From positions 453,114 to 517,113 of the forward strand of contig CBDIBC010000003.1 in assembly GCA_965276635.1 (NCBI GenBank): 64,000 bases of DNA, read 5' to 3'. Positions within the stretch are counted from its first letter, which is position 1. Every line of letters begins with the position of its first letter. Positions 42,373-50,705 of this stretch are shown here, piece by piece. Made by a program: the position numbers and the translations under genes. The DNA is from CBDIBC01 sp965276635 (GTDB lineage Bacteria > Actinomycetota > Acidimicrobiia > Acidimicrobiales > Palsa-688). The notes beneath the pieces are model-generated. The model worked only from the letters and a program-made list of their open reading frames with translations. It made no database searches and was not told the origin of the DNA.

Positions 42373-42894
42373 TCAGGTCCAGGCTTTGCGGCGCAGCTCG
42401 TAGAGCGCCACGGCCGTGGCGGTGGCCACGTTCAAGGAACCGACCCGGCCGAGCTGGGGTATGAAGCCGACGGCGTCGCAGGCGGCCAGGGTGGCGGGCG
42501 ACAGCCCACGATCCTCGTGGCCGACCGCGAGGCACACGTCGGCGCCGACATCGAGCAGGTGCAGCGGGACGGCGTCGTCGGCCAGCTCCAGGCCGACCAC
42601 GCTGTAGCCGTCCTCCCGGGCGGCGTCGGCCGCGTCGGGGGAGCGCTCGAACACCGACCACGACAGGTATCGCTCCGTTCCCATCGAGGTCTTGCCGGCC
42701 TTGCTGTGCCCGGGCGAGATGCTGCCCGCCCCCAGGTAGAGGTGGTCGACCCGGAAGGCGGCTGCGGTCCTGGCGATGGCCCCAACGTTCCACGGCGAGG
42801 CCACTCCGTCAAGGAGCAGCGCCACCCGACCATCCGTGCGGCGGTGCCAGTCCCGGTGGAGGCGCTTGAGGTCGGTGGGGCCCAGCTGCCTCAT
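42373..42894 (-). CDS. SpoU/TrmH-family RNA 2'-O-methyltransferase
   Basis: 173 aa from ATG 42894, with GGAGG 10 nt upstream on the minus strand. SPOUT motifs 1-3 are visible: LLLDGVASPWNVGAIARTAAAF, CLAVGHEDRGLSP and VGSLNVATATAVALYELRR, with the trefoil knot Asn and Arg residues. It acts on tRNA or rRNA; the exact target cannot be told. It overlaps the upstream methyltransferase gene by 4 bp. Confidence 0.88.
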   Translation of the reverse strand: MRQLGPTDLKRLHRDWHRRTDGRVALLLDGVASPWNVGAIARTAAAFRVDHLYLGAGSISPGHSKAGKTSMGTERYLSWSVFERSPDAADAAREDGYSVVGLELADDAVPLHLLDVGADVCLAVGHEDRGLSPATLAACDAVGFIPQLGRVGSLNVATATAVALYELRRKAWT

Positions 42895-43502
42895 CCCGCC
42901 CCTCCTGCCCTGGTCACCCGGAGAAGCCGGTACCCCTGCTTGGAGCCGGTGCGCACCACCGTCCAGCCCTCGCCACGCAACCAGGTGCCGAGCGAATCGC
43001 CACCCAGGTGCTTGTGCACCACCAGGTGGGCGGTCCCTCCATCGGCGAGGCGGCCGAGCCATGTCTCGAGCAGGGCGTGCAGGGCGTCCTTGCCGATGCG
43101 GATCGGCGGGTTGGACCACAGGGCCGCGAACCGGACATCGGGCGGCACGCCATCGGGGGTGCAGGCCCGCACGTTGGTCAGGCGCAGGTCGGCCGCGTTT
43201 GCCCGGGCCAGGGCCACTGCCCGCTGGTTGACGTCCACCGCCCACACGGTCACCCCCGATGCCCGGGTGGCCAGGGCGACGGCGATGGGGCCGTACCCGC
43301 AGCCCAGGTCGAGCACATCGCCGCCGGCCGGTGGATCGCCGTCGGCGCGCAGGAGAGCGATGGTCCCGGGATCGACCCGGGTGACACTGAAGACGCCCCG
43401 ATCGACCTGCAGCTCGACGTCGAGGTCGGGCAGCCGCAGGCCCACGTGGCCGGGTCGGGAGCCGACCGCGGGGTCGGTGGTGAAGTACTGGCCGGCGCCC
43501 AT
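42891..43502 (-). CDS. RsmC-like class I methyltransferase
   Basis: 203 aa from ATG 43502; a longer frame to 43661 would overlap def. It begins GAGQYFTTDPAVGSRPG, as in actinobacterial RsmC-like proteins. AdoMet-binding VLDLGCGYGPIAVALA and the base-flipping motif WSNPPIRIGK are characteristic of guanine-N2 rRNA methyltransferases. Followed by the SpoU gene with ATGA coupling, so the two probably form one RNA-modification operon. Confidence 0.88.
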   Translation of the reverse strand: MGAGQYFTTDPAVGSRPGHVGLRLPDLDVELQVDRGVFSVTRVDPGTIALLRADGDPPAGGDVLDLGCGYGPIAVALATRASGVTVWAVDVNQRAVALARANAADLRLTNVRACTPDGVPPDVRFAALWSNPPIRIGKDALHALLETWLGRLADGGTAHLVVHKHLGGDSLGTWLRGEGWTVVRTGSKQGYRLLRVTRAGGAG

Positions 43503-43531
43503 CGCCGGGAGGGTACCGGCCCCCTGGCCGC

Positions 43532-43537
43532 TACGCT
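43532..43537 (+). promoter_or_regulatory. -10 element of def, leaderless start
   Basis: TACGCT lies 8 nt before the GTG start of def in the 43 bp gap between divergent genes. There is no ribosome-binding site, consistent with a leaderless mRNA. Confidence 0.4.
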
Positions 43538-43545
43538 GATACGCC

Positions 43546-44055
43546 GTGACTGCCTTCCCGATTCGCATGTACGGCGATCCGGTGCTCACCCAGCGCGCCA
43601 CTGAGGTCGCCGACATCGACGGGCGCCTGGCCCGCCTGGCCGCCGACATGGTCGAGAGCATGCACGTGGCCCAGGGCGCCGGGCTGGCCGCGCCGCAGAT
43701 CGGCGTCCAGCGGCGGCTCTTCGTCTACCAGCTCGGCGACGCCGCGCCCCGGACGGTCGTGAACCCGGTCATCGCCGAGCGACGGGGCGAGTGGTCCCAC
43801 GAAGAGGGCTGCCTGTCGATCCCCGAGCAGTACTTCGACATCGTCCGCCCCAAGGAGATCCACCTGACCGGTTGGGACCTCGATGGCAACGAGGTATCCA
43901 TCGAGGCCGACGAGTACGAGGCCCGTTGCCTCCAGCACGAGATGGATCATCTCGACGGGCGGCTGTTGCTCGAGCTGCTCGATGCCGACCAGCGCAAGAA
44001 GGCGCTCCGGGTGCTGCGCCGGCAGGCGGAGCGCGCCGACCGCACCGTTCGCTGA
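43546..44055 (+). CDS. def: Peptide deformylase
   Basis: Removes the formyl group from new proteins. 169 aa. All three motifs are intact: GAGLAAPQIG, EEGCLSIPE with the metal Cys, and QHEMDHLDG with the metal histidines and catalytic Glu. GTG 43546. Next to fmt, which adds the formyl group, in the same reading frame; the def stop TGA is part of the fmt ribosome-binding region. Confidence 0.96.
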   Translation: MTAFPIRMYGDPVLTQRATEVADIDGRLARLAADMVESMHVAQGAGLAAPQIGVQRRLFVYQLGDAAPRTVVNPVIAERRGEWSHEEGCLSIPEQYFDIVRPKEIHLTGWDLDGNEVSIEADEYEARCLQHEMDHLDGRLLLELLDADQRKKALRVLRRQAERADRTVR

Positions 44056-44064
44056 GGGCCTCCG

Positions 44065-44997
44065 CTGCGCCTCTGCTTCCTGGGCACGCCCGATGCGGCG
44101 GCCGTCAGCCTCCGAGCGCTGGTCGGCGCCGGCCACGACGTGGCCGTCGTCGTCAGCCGTCCCGATCGACGGCGAGGGCGGGGCGCACCACCGACGCCCA
44201 GTCCGGTCAAGGCGGCCGCTCTCGAGCTGGGACTGCCCGTCACCGACCAGGTAGCCGACGTAACCACCGCCGGCGCCGAGCTAGGCGTGGTTGTGGCGTA
44301 CGGCCGGATCATCAGGCCGGACGTGCTCGCCCGGCTCTCGATGGTGAACGTGCATTTCTCTCTCCTGCCCCGTTGGCGCGGCGCCGCTCCCGTCGAGCGG
44401 GCCATCCTGGCCGGCGACCGTGAGACGGGCGTCTGCCTGATGGCCTTGGAGGAGGGTCTCGACACCGGGCCGGTCTACCGCCGGAGAGCAGTGGCCATCG
44501 GGGCGCGGGAGACGGCCAGCGCGCTGCGGGCCCGGTTGGCCGACCTGGGCGCCGATCTGCTCACCGCTGCGCTGGCGGAGGGCCTACGGGTGCCCGAGCC
44601 CCAGGTCGGTGAGGCGACCTATGCCGCCAAGATCGAGCCCGAGGACCTCCATCTGGATTGGAGCCGCCCGGCCGCCGAGCTGGACCGTGTCGTGCGCGCC
44701 GGCCGGGCCTGGACGACGCTCCAGGGCCGGCGGCTCCTGGTCCTGGACGCCGAGGTGGTGCCCGCTCCGGCCGAGGGGGCGCCCGCTCCGGCCGGGCCGG
44801 CGATCACCGGGCCGGCTGAGGTGGCTGCTGCTCCGGCGGCGCCAGCGCCCACCGGGACGCTCGCCGACGGGGTGGTGCGCACCGGCGTAGGCGGACTACG
44901 GCTGGTGCGTGTCCAACCCGAGGGGCGCGGACCAATCGACGCGGCGGCCTGGTGGCGCGGTGCCCGCCTGGCGCCGGACACCCGGCTGGGCCGGTGA
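44065..44997 (+). CDS. fmt: Methionyl-tRNA formyltransferase
   Basis: 310 aa if translated from CTG 44065. The conserved first motif RLCFLGTPDAAAVSL lies before the first standard start codon (GTG 44140), and the frame is open only from the def stop (44053) onward; GAGGG at 44054-44058 precedes the CTG by 6 nt. The catalytic site has NVHFSLLPRWRGAAP (Asn, His) and GLDTGPV (Asp). The C-terminal OB domain has an Ala/Pro-rich insertion at about 235-265. It overlaps rsmB by GTGA. Confidence 0.9.
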   Translation: MRLCFLGTPDAAAVSLRALVGAGHDVAVVVSRPDRRRGRGAPPTPSPVKAAALELGLPVTDQVADVTTAGAELGVVVAYGRIIRPDVLARLSMVNVHFSLLPRWRGAAPVERAILAGDRETGVCLMALEEGLDTGPVYRRRAVAIGARETASALRARLADLGADLLTAALAEGLRVPEPQVGEATYAAKIEPEDLHLDWSRPAAELDRVVRAGRAWTTLQGRRLLVLDAEVVPAPAEGAPAPAGPAITGPAEVAAAPAAPAPTGTLADGVVRTGVGGLRLVRVQPEGRGPIDAAAWWRGARLAPDTRLGR

Positions 44998-46265
44998 GCA
45001 CCGCCGGAAGCCGTGCGCCTCGCAGGCGCGGACCGGCCTCCGGTCGGCACACGGCGCGTGGCGTCGCCCTGGAGGCGCTGGTAGCCATCGAGGGGGGCGC
45101 CCGGGCGAACCTGGTCGTCCCTGACCTCCTCGGAGCCAGCGACCTGGACGGTCGCGATCGCGGCCTGGTCACCGAGCTGGTCTACGGCACCACCCGTATG
45201 CGCCGGGCGCTCGACTGGCTGGCGGCCCGGTACCTCCGGACCGCGACCGACGCCACTGTGCAAGCCGCCCTCCGCATGGGCGCCTACCAGCTGACGTTCC
45301 TGCGGGTCCCGCCGCACGCCGCAGTGTCGGCCACGGTGGCCGAGGTCGGCGGGCCGGGTCGCACCGTCGTCAACGCCGTGCTGCGCCGGTTGTCCGAAGA
45401 GGTCGAGCGCGGGCCCGTGCGGTGGCCGGACCCGGCGACCGAGCTGTCGTACCCGGACTGGATCGTCGGCCGCCTGGCCCACGACCTCGGCACCGGCCCG
45501 GCCCGCGACGCCATGTCGACCATGAACCAGGCGGCCCAAGTAACCACCCGCGCCGACGGGTACGTCCAGGACCGGGCCAGCCAGTGGGTCGCCGCGATCG
45601 TCGCAGGAGAAGGCGGCGATCGTCTCCTCGACCTGTGTGCCGCGCCCGGGGGCAAGGCAACGGCTCTGGCCTACGGGCCTCCCAGCCCCGGCCATGGTGC
45701 AGACAGCGGCCCGCTGCCGCCCGCCTCCGGGACATCGGCCCCCGCGGAGGGCGCGTCGGCGTCGGCGAGGCCGGCGATCGTCGTCGCCGGCGACCTAGCG
45801 ATGGCCCGCACTCGGGTCATCGCAGGCAACGCCGACGACCTCGGCCTGGCCAACGTCGTCGCCGTAGTGGCCGATGGCCTGCGGCCGCCCTGGCGACCCG
45901 ACTCGTTCGACCAGGTGCTCGTCGACGCGCCGTGCTCCGGACTAGGAGTCCTGCGCCGGCGCCCGGATGCCCGTTGGCGGGTGCAGCCAGGCGACGTCGA
46001 ACGACTCACCCGGCTGCAGGCCAACCTGGTGTCGGCAGCCCTGCGGCTGGTCGGGCCGGGCGGGATCGTGACCTACAGCGTGTGCACCCTGACCCGGGCG
46101 GAGACGGCCGGCGTCGACCACTGGCTGGCCCAGGCCTACCCCGAGTGCGTGCCCCTGGCGCCGCCGGCGGCGCCGTGGCAACCGTTGGGAAGGGGCGCCC
46201 TCCTGCTTCCACAGGCGGCCGACACCGACGGCATGTACCTCCTGCGGGTGCGCCGCCCGGTCTGA
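44994..46265 (+). CDS. rsmB: 16S rRNA m5C967 methyltransferase RsmB
   Basis: 423 aa from GTG 44994. An N-terminal NusB-like RNA-binding domain (LVTELVYGTTRMRRALDWL) is followed by an AdoMet domain with LLDLCAAPGGKATAL, the Asp-containing VLVDAPCSGLGVLRRRPD and the catalytic Cys motif TYSVCTLTRAE. A Pro/Ala/Ser insertion follows motif I (about residues 225-260). Starts within the fmt stop. Confidence 0.93.
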   Translation: MSTAGSRAPRRRGPASGRHTARGVALEALVAIEGGARANLVVPDLLGASDLDGRDRGLVTELVYGTTRMRRALDWLAARYLRTATDATVQAALRMGAYQLTFLRVPPHAAVSATVAEVGGPGRTVVNAVLRRLSEEVERGPVRWPDPATELSYPDWIVGRLAHDLGTGPARDAMSTMNQAAQVTTRADGYVQDRASQWVAAIVAGEGGDRLLDLCAAPGGKATALAYGPPSPGHGADSGPLPPASGTSAPAEGASASARPAIVVAGDLAMARTRVIAGNADDLGLANVVAVVADGLRPPWRPDSFDQVLVDAPCSGLGVLRRRPDARWRVQPGDVERLTRLQANLVSAALRLVGPGGIVTYSVCTLTRAETAGVDHWLAQAYPECVPLAPPAAPWQPLGRGALLLPQAADTDGMYLLRVRRPV

Positions 46266-46273
46266 GTAGCCAT

Positions 46274-46361
46274 CGCCCCCGGGGCGCAGGAGGGCGGTCG
46301 CCGCCCGGGGCGCAGGAGGGCGGTCGCCGCCTGGGTGCAGGAGGGCGGTCGCCGCCCGGGG
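46274..46361. repeat. 26-bp tandem repeat (3 copies) after rsmB
   Basis: Three copies of a unit of about 26 bp (CGCCCGGGGCGCAGGAGGGC followed by GGTCGC) run end to end, the third one base shorter with two changes. It is non-coding, just before a 54-bp palindrome. There are no spacers, so it is not a CRISPR. Confidence 0.85.
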
Positions 46362-46365
46362 TGAT

Positions 46366-46419
46366 GCATCGTTCGCGCGATAACCCAGGAACGTTCCTGG
46401 GTTATCGCGCAAACGATGC
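46366..46419. repeat. 54-bp near-perfect palindrome
   Basis: Arms 46366-46392 and 46393-46419 are complementary over 27 bp with one mismatch and no loop; the centre is CAGGAACGTTCCTG. It stands in the 248 bp gap between rsmB and rpe. It could be a terminator, a dyad binding site, or a mobile palindromic unit. Its AT-richer sequence differs from the flanks. Confidence 0.85.
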
Positions 46420-46499
46420 GAATGGCCTGCCGGCACCGGCTCCGGGCCGGCGCGGCGCCACGGAGATTCCGGTCGGACCCGGGATTCCCGGGCGCACCC

Positions 46500-46505
46500 T
46501 AGATT
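46500..46505 (+). promoter_or_regulatory. -10 element of rpe, leaderless start
   Basis: TAGATT lies 8 nt before ATG 46514 and no ribosome-binding site is present. After the repeats and palindrome in this gap, rpe therefore appears to have its own promoter. Confidence 0.4.
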
Positions 46506-46513
46506 GGGCGGCG

Positions 46514-47278
46514 ATGACCCGCATCGCGACCTCGATCCTGTCGGCGGACTTCGCCGCGCTCGGTGACGACATCAACCGGATGGCGCCGGAGACGGATTGG
46601 CTGCACGTGGACGTCATGGACGGGCACTTCGTGCCCAACCTGACCATCGGGCCGCCGGTGGTGTCCGCCATCCACGCCCACACGGACCTCTACCTCGACT
46701 GCCACCTCATGATGAGCGAGCCCGGGCGGTACCTGGAAGCGTTCCGCCGCGCCGGCGCGGCGAGCTGCAGCGTCCACGTCGAGGTCGGGGGCACCCAGGA
46801 CCTCGTCGACCAGATGCGGGGATTGGGATTGCAGGTGGGCCTGGCCATCAACCCGGAGACGGACCTGTCGGCGTGCCTGCCATGGCTCGACCAGATCGAC
46901 CTCCTGCTTGTGATGACCGTGCACCCCGGCTTCGGCGGCCAGGAGTTCATGACCGAGGTGATACCGAAGATCGCCGCCGCCCGGCAGGCCATCGACGCCG
47001 CCGGTCTCGACGTGATCCTGGAGGTCGACGGGGGTATCGACGTGGAGACGGCTTCGCTGGTTGCCGGCGCCGGGGCCGAGATGCTGGTCTCCGGCAGTGC
47101 CATCTTCGGCGCCGACGACCCGCCCGCCGCCGCCCGTGCCATCCGAACGGCGGCCGCCGCATCACAGGCCCCCGCATCACAGGCCGCCGCGTCACGGGCC
47201 GCTGGGCCGCAGGCGGCTGCACCAGAGGCCGCCAGGCTGCGGATAGGGCCGGCCGGCTCGACGCGGCAATGGCCGTGA
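46514..47278 (+). CDS. rpe: Ribulose-phosphate 3-epimerase
   Basis: 254 aa TIM-barrel enzyme of the pentose phosphate pathway. SILSADFAALGDDI, the metal-site HVDVMDGHFVPNLTIG, LDCHLMM, TVHPGFGGQEF and VDGGIDVETA with the catalytic Asp are all present. The last about 35 residues are an Ala/Gln/Pro tail made of a repeated 15-bp unit (AASQA) beyond the normal end of the barrel. Confidence 0.95.
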   Translation: MTRIATSILSADFAALGDDINRMAPETDWLHVDVMDGHFVPNLTIGPPVVSAIHAHTDLYLDCHLMMSEPGRYLEAFRRAGAASCSVHVEVGGTQDLVDQMRGLGLQVGLAINPETDLSACLPWLDQIDLLLVMTVHPGFGGQEFMTEVIPKIAAARQAIDAAGLDVILEVDGGIDVETASLVAGAGAEMLVSGSAIFGADDPPAAARAIRTAAAASQAPASQAAASRAAGPQAAAPEAARLRIGPAGSTRQWP

Positions 47279-47769
47279 GCGACAACGGCGCCCGCCCAGC
47301 GCGCCAGGCCAAGGTCGTCACCGTCTCCGATGGCGTCATGGCCGGCACGCGAGAGGACCGCTCCGGCCAGGTCCTGGCCGATGCCCTCGGGATGGCCGGC
47401 TTCGAGGTGGTCGGGCGCAGCGTGATCGCCGACGGCGTGGCTGCGGTCGCCGGCGAGCTGGCCAGGGTGGCAGCCGGCTTCGTCGGCGTGATCGTGACCA
47501 CCGGAGGCACCGGCTTCGCGCCGCGCGACCAGACCCCCGAGGGGACGAGCGAGATCCTGGAGCGCAGCGCTCCCGGCCTGGCCGAGGCCATGCGCCTGGT
47601 GAGCCCGCTCGGTCGGCTCTCTCGGGGCGTGGCCGGCATCCGGGGTCACGCCATCATCCTGAACACCCCAGGGTCACCGAAGGGCGCGGCCGAGTGCCTC
47701 GGTGCCGTGATCGATGTGCTCCCTCACGCCCTGGAGCTGTTGAGCCAGCAGCCGACCGATCACCCCTGA
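47269..47769 (+). CDS. MoaB/MogA-like molybdopterin adenylyltransferase family protein
   Basis: 166 aa. VVTVSDGVMAGTREDRSG at the start, VIVTTGGTGFAPRDQTPEGT (the MPT-binding signature) and ILNTPGSPKGAAEC near the end define the MoCF-binding fold. ATG 47269 or GTG 47275, the latter overlapping the rpe stop. No other molybdenum-cofactor genes are nearby, so its role here is open. 7 bp before ribD. Confidence 0.88.
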   Translation: MAVSDNGARPARQAKVVTVSDGVMAGTREDRSGQVLADALGMAGFEVVGRSVIADGVAAVAGELARVAAGFVGVIVTTGGTGFAPRDQTPEGTSEILERSAPGLAEAMRLVSPLGRLSRGVAGIRGHAIILNTPGSPKGAAECLGAVIDVLPHALELLSQQPTDHP

Positions 47770-47776
47770 GCATCCG

Positions 47777-48757
47777 GTGACTGCCGACGAGATCTGGATG
47801 GGTGAAGCCCTCACCGCCAGCCTGGAGGCCCGCACCCGGACGGCACCGAACCCGTGGGTGGGGTGCGCGATCGTCCCGGCCGGCGACGACCCCGTCGTCC
47901 TGGGGGCCACCGAGCCGCCGGGGCAACGCCACGCCGAGGCCGTTGCCCTGGCGCTGGCCGGCGACGCGGCCCGGGGTGCTACGGCCTACGTCACCCTGGA
48001 GCCCTGTAGCCACCAGGGGCGAACACCGCCGTGCGCCGACGCCTTGGTGGCCGCCGGCGTTGCCCGGGTCGTGATCGCCGTCCTCGACCCCGACCCCCGG
48101 GTGGCCGGCCTGGGCGCAGCCGCCCTACAGGCGGCCGGAGTCGACGTCACCGTCGGCGTGGCGGCGGCGGAGGCCGAGGAGATCCTGGCCCCGTACCTGC
48201 GTCAGCGGCGCACGGGGCGACCCTTGGTGGTCCTCAAGCTGGCGGCCACCATTGACGGCCGCATCGCCGCGCCCGACGGCTCCAGCCGGTGGATCACCGG
48301 TCCCGTGGCGCGAGCCGACGCCCACCGTCTGCGGGCCGAGAGCGGAGCGGTCCTGGTAGGTGCCGGCACCGTGCGGGCCGATGACCCGGCTTTGACGACC
48401 CGTTCGGCCGACGGGCCCGATCCTCTCCGCCTGGTCCTGGGAGCGGTGGCGCCCGACGCCCGGGTCCAGCCGGCGGAGTCGGTCACCGGCAACCTCGAGG
48501 CGATCCTCGACGACCTCGGCCGGCGGGGCATCCTGCAATTGCTGGTGGAGGGCGGTGCCGGGGTGGCTGGTCAACTCCACCGCCTCGGGCTGGTCGACCG
48601 CTACGTGCTCTACCTGGCGCCGGCCCTGGCTGGCGGCGACGACGGGCTGGGGATGTTCGCCGGTCCCGGCGCCCCCACCATGGACGCCGTATGGCGGGGC
48701 CGGATCCTCGGGGTGCGCCAGCTCGGACCCGATCTTCGCCTCGATCTGTCCCGTTGA
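47777..48757 (+). CDS. ribD: Bifunctional riboflavin deaminase/reductase RibD
   Basis: 326 aa. The N-terminal deaminase has APNPWVGCAIV, HAEAVAL (zinc His, catalytic Glu) and LEPCSHQGRTPPC (zinc cysteines). The C-terminal reductase has LKLAATIDGRIAAPDGSSRWITG and LLVEGGAGVAGQL. Acts on the pyrimidine product of GTP cyclohydrolase II. First gene of the rib cluster; GTG start. Confidence 0.95.
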   Translation: MTADEIWMGEALTASLEARTRTAPNPWVGCAIVPAGDDPVVLGATEPPGQRHAEAVALALAGDAARGATAYVTLEPCSHQGRTPPCADALVAAGVARVVIAVLDPDPRVAGLGAAALQAAGVDVTVGVAAAEAEEILAPYLRQRRTGRPLVVLKLAATIDGRIAAPDGSSRWITGPVARADAHRLRAESGAVLVGAGTVRADDPALTTRSADGPDPLRLVLGAVAPDARVQPAESVTGNLEAILDDLGRRGILQLLVEGGAGVAGQLHRLGLVDRYVLYLAPALAGGDDGLGMFAGPGAPTMDAVWRGRILGVRQLGPDLRLDLSR

Positions 48758-48833
48758 GTGGGAAGTCGACGGAATGTTCCGGACAGAAGCTCCTGCGGGC
48801 GGCAATATCTGGACCGGTGAGCGGTCTGACGGG

Positions 48834-48862
48834 TTGGCCGATCGCTCTCCGTGGCATATCCT
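48834..48862 (+). promoter_or_regulatory. ribE promoter with leaderless start
   Basis: TTGGCC (48834-48839), a 17-bp spacer and TATCCT (48857-48862) form a good promoter. The -10 ends 6 nt before GTG 48869, so the transcript starts at or beside the start codon. The 111-bp gap after ribD shows no FMN-riboswitch elements. Confidence 0.55.
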
Positions 48863-48868
48863 GGTGCT

Positions 48869-49474
48869 GTGTTCACCGGGATCGTCGAGGAGCTGGGCCG
48901 GGTGCGCCACGTCGAACGACGAGGCGACGGCCGGCGCCTGGCCTTCGATGCACCGCTCGTGCGGACGGGTGCCGGGCTTGGCGACTCGATCGCCGTGAAC
49001 GGCTGTTGCCTCACCGTCGTGGAGCTCGGCGACGGCTGGTGGTCCGTCGACGCGGTGGGGGAGACCCTGGATCGCACGAGCCTCAGCGACCTCGCAGTTG
49101 GCGATGCCGTGAACCTGGAGCGACCGGTGCGGGTCGACGACCGCCTCGGGGGGCACCTGGTGCAGGGCCACGTCGACGCCGTCGGCCAGGTGGTCGACGC
49201 CGCCCCGGCGCTGCGGATCGCCGCACCGGATGCCCTGGCGCCGTTCATCGTCACCAAGGGCTCGATCACCGTCGATGGCTGCAGCCTCACCGTCGTCGAT
49301 GTCCTCGAAGACGGTTTCACCGTGGCGATCATCCCGCACACGTCAGCGGTCACGACCCTCGGGACGAAGGGCCCCGGGGCGGCGGTGAACCTGGAGGTCG
49401 ACGTGATCGCCAAGTACGTCCAGCGACTCCTGCAGACCGGTGCCGCGTCGCCCTACGCCCACGGAGGCAGCTGA
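48869..49474 (+). CDS. ribE: Riboflavin synthase alpha chain
   Basis: 201 aa with the two lumazine-binding repeats: MFTGIVEELGRV...SIAVNGCCLTVV and GGHLVQGHVDAVG...SITVDGCSLTVV. GTG 48869 gives the universally conserved MFTGIVEE start; GTG 48851 upstream lies inside the promoter. Dismutates two lumazines to riboflavin. Confidence 0.96.
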   Translation: MFTGIVEELGRVRHVERRGDGRRLAFDAPLVRTGAGLGDSIAVNGCCLTVVELGDGWWSVDAVGETLDRTSLSDLAVGDAVNLERPVRVDDRLGGHLVQGHVDAVGQVVDAAPALRIAAPDALAPFIVTKGSITVDGCSLTVVDVLEDGFTVAIIPHTSAVTTLGTKGPGAAVNLEVDVIAKYVQRLLQTGAASPYAHGGS

Positions 49475-49475
49475 C

Positions 49476-50705
49476 ATGACCCTGGCCCGCATCGAGGACG
49501 CGGTGGCGGCCATCGGCCGCGGCGAGATCGTGGTCGTGGTCGACGACGAGGATCGCGAGAACGAGGGCGACCTCATCATGGCGGCCGAGTTCGTTACGCC
49601 CGAGCGCCTGGCCTTCTTCGTTCGCTACACCTCAGGCCTGATCTGCGCGCCGATCACCAACGAACGGGCCGACGAGCTCGACCTGCCGCTCATGGTCAAC
49701 CGGAACACCGAGATCCAGCGGACGGCGTTCACCGTGACGGTGGACTACCGCTACGGCACGACGACGGGGATCTCGGCGTCGGACAGGGCGGCGACCGTCC
49801 GGGCGTTGGTCGATCCGGCCACCAGGCCCGACGACCTGGCCCGGCCCGGCCACGTCCACGTCCTGCGAGCACGCAACGGCGGCGTCCTCAAGCGGGCCGG
49901 CCACACCGAGGCCGCCGTCGACCTGGCCCGCATGGCCGGGCTGACGCCCGCCGGCATCCTCTGCGAGGTGGTTACCGCCGACGGCCTGGGCATGGCCCGG
50001 CGCGACGAGCTGGAGGCCTTCGCTGAAGAGCACGGCCTGCTGTTCGTCACCATCGCCGACCTCGTTCGCTACCGCCGGCACAGCGAGCGCCTGATCCGGC
50101 GCACGGCCACCGCACGGGTGCCAACCGACCACGGCGAGTTCACCTGCGTGGCCTACGAGAGCGTGCTCGACGGCGAGACGCACCTGGCGTTCGTGCGGGG
50201 CGAGCCCGAGGGTCAGGAGAACGTGCTCGTGCGCGTGCACAGCGAGTGCCTCACCGGCGACGTGTTCGGCAGCCGGCGCTGCGACTGCGGCGAGCAGCTG
50301 CAGCGGGCCATGGAGGTGATCGCCGCAGAGGGGCGTGGCGTGATCGTGTACCTCCGGGGTCACGAGGGTCGCGGCATCGGGATCACCAACAAGCTTCACG
50401 CCTACCAGCTGCAGGATGGGGGCCTCGACACGGTCGACGCCAACATCGAGCTGGGTCTGCCCGTCGACAGTCGCGAGTACGGCATCGGCGCCCAGATCCT
50501 GGTGGACCTCGGCATCACGACCATGCGCATCCTGACGAACAACCCGGCCAAGCGCGGTGGCCTCGACGGCTTCGGCCTGGAGATCGTCGAGCAGATCCCC
50601 ATCACCTCCGAACCGAACCCGGAGAACATCCACTACCTGCGGACCAAGGCCGAGCGGATGGGCCATCTCATGAGCGGCGTGGAGGGCATCGATGGCGCGG
50701 TCTGA
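49476..50705 (+). CDS. ribBA: Bifunctional RibBA (DHBP synthase / GTP cyclohydrolase II)
   Basis: 409 aa from ATG 49476, with GGAGG 8 nt upstream. The RibB half has DDEDRENEGDLIMAAEF, TSGLICAP, TTTGISASDRAATVRAL and RAGHTEAAVDLARMAGL. The RibA half starts near 205 and has the zinc cysteines in HSECLTGDVFGSRRCDCGEQL, the GRGIGITNK motif and ILTNNPAKRGGLDG. Both active sites look complete. Provides both precursors of lumazine. Confidence 0.96.
   Translation: MTLARIEDAVAAIGRGEIVVVVDDEDRENEGDLIMAAEFVTPERLAFFVRYTSGLICAPITNERADELDLPLMVNRNTEIQRTAFTVTVDYRYGTTTGISASDRAATVRALVDPATRPDDLARPGHVHVLRARNGGVLKRAGHTEAAVDLARMAGLTPAGILCEVVTADGLGMARRDELEAFAEEHGLLFVTIADLVRYRRHSERLIRRTATARVPTDHGEFTCVAYESVLDGETHLAFVRGEPEGQENVLVRVHSECLTGDVFGSRRCDCGEQLQRAMEVIAAEGRGVIVYLRGHEGRGIGITNKLHAYQLQDGGLDTVDANIELGLPVDSREYGIGAQILVDLGITTMRILTNNPAKRGGLDGFGLEIVEQIPITSEPNPENIHYLRTKAERMGHLMSGVEGIDGAV

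Noticed and set aside
44140..44997. fmt starting at GTG 44140
   Set aside because: It would delete the conserved first strand and FLGTPDAA motif that are encoded in frame just upstream.
46274..46361. 26-bp repeats as a CRISPR-like array
   Set aside because: The copies are contiguous without spacers, only three in number, and are followed by a palindrome. Simple tandem repeat.
48758..48868. FMN riboswitch upstream of ribE
   Set aside because: The gap is only 111 bp and lacks the conserved junction blocks of the RFN element; a simple leaderless promoter explains it.
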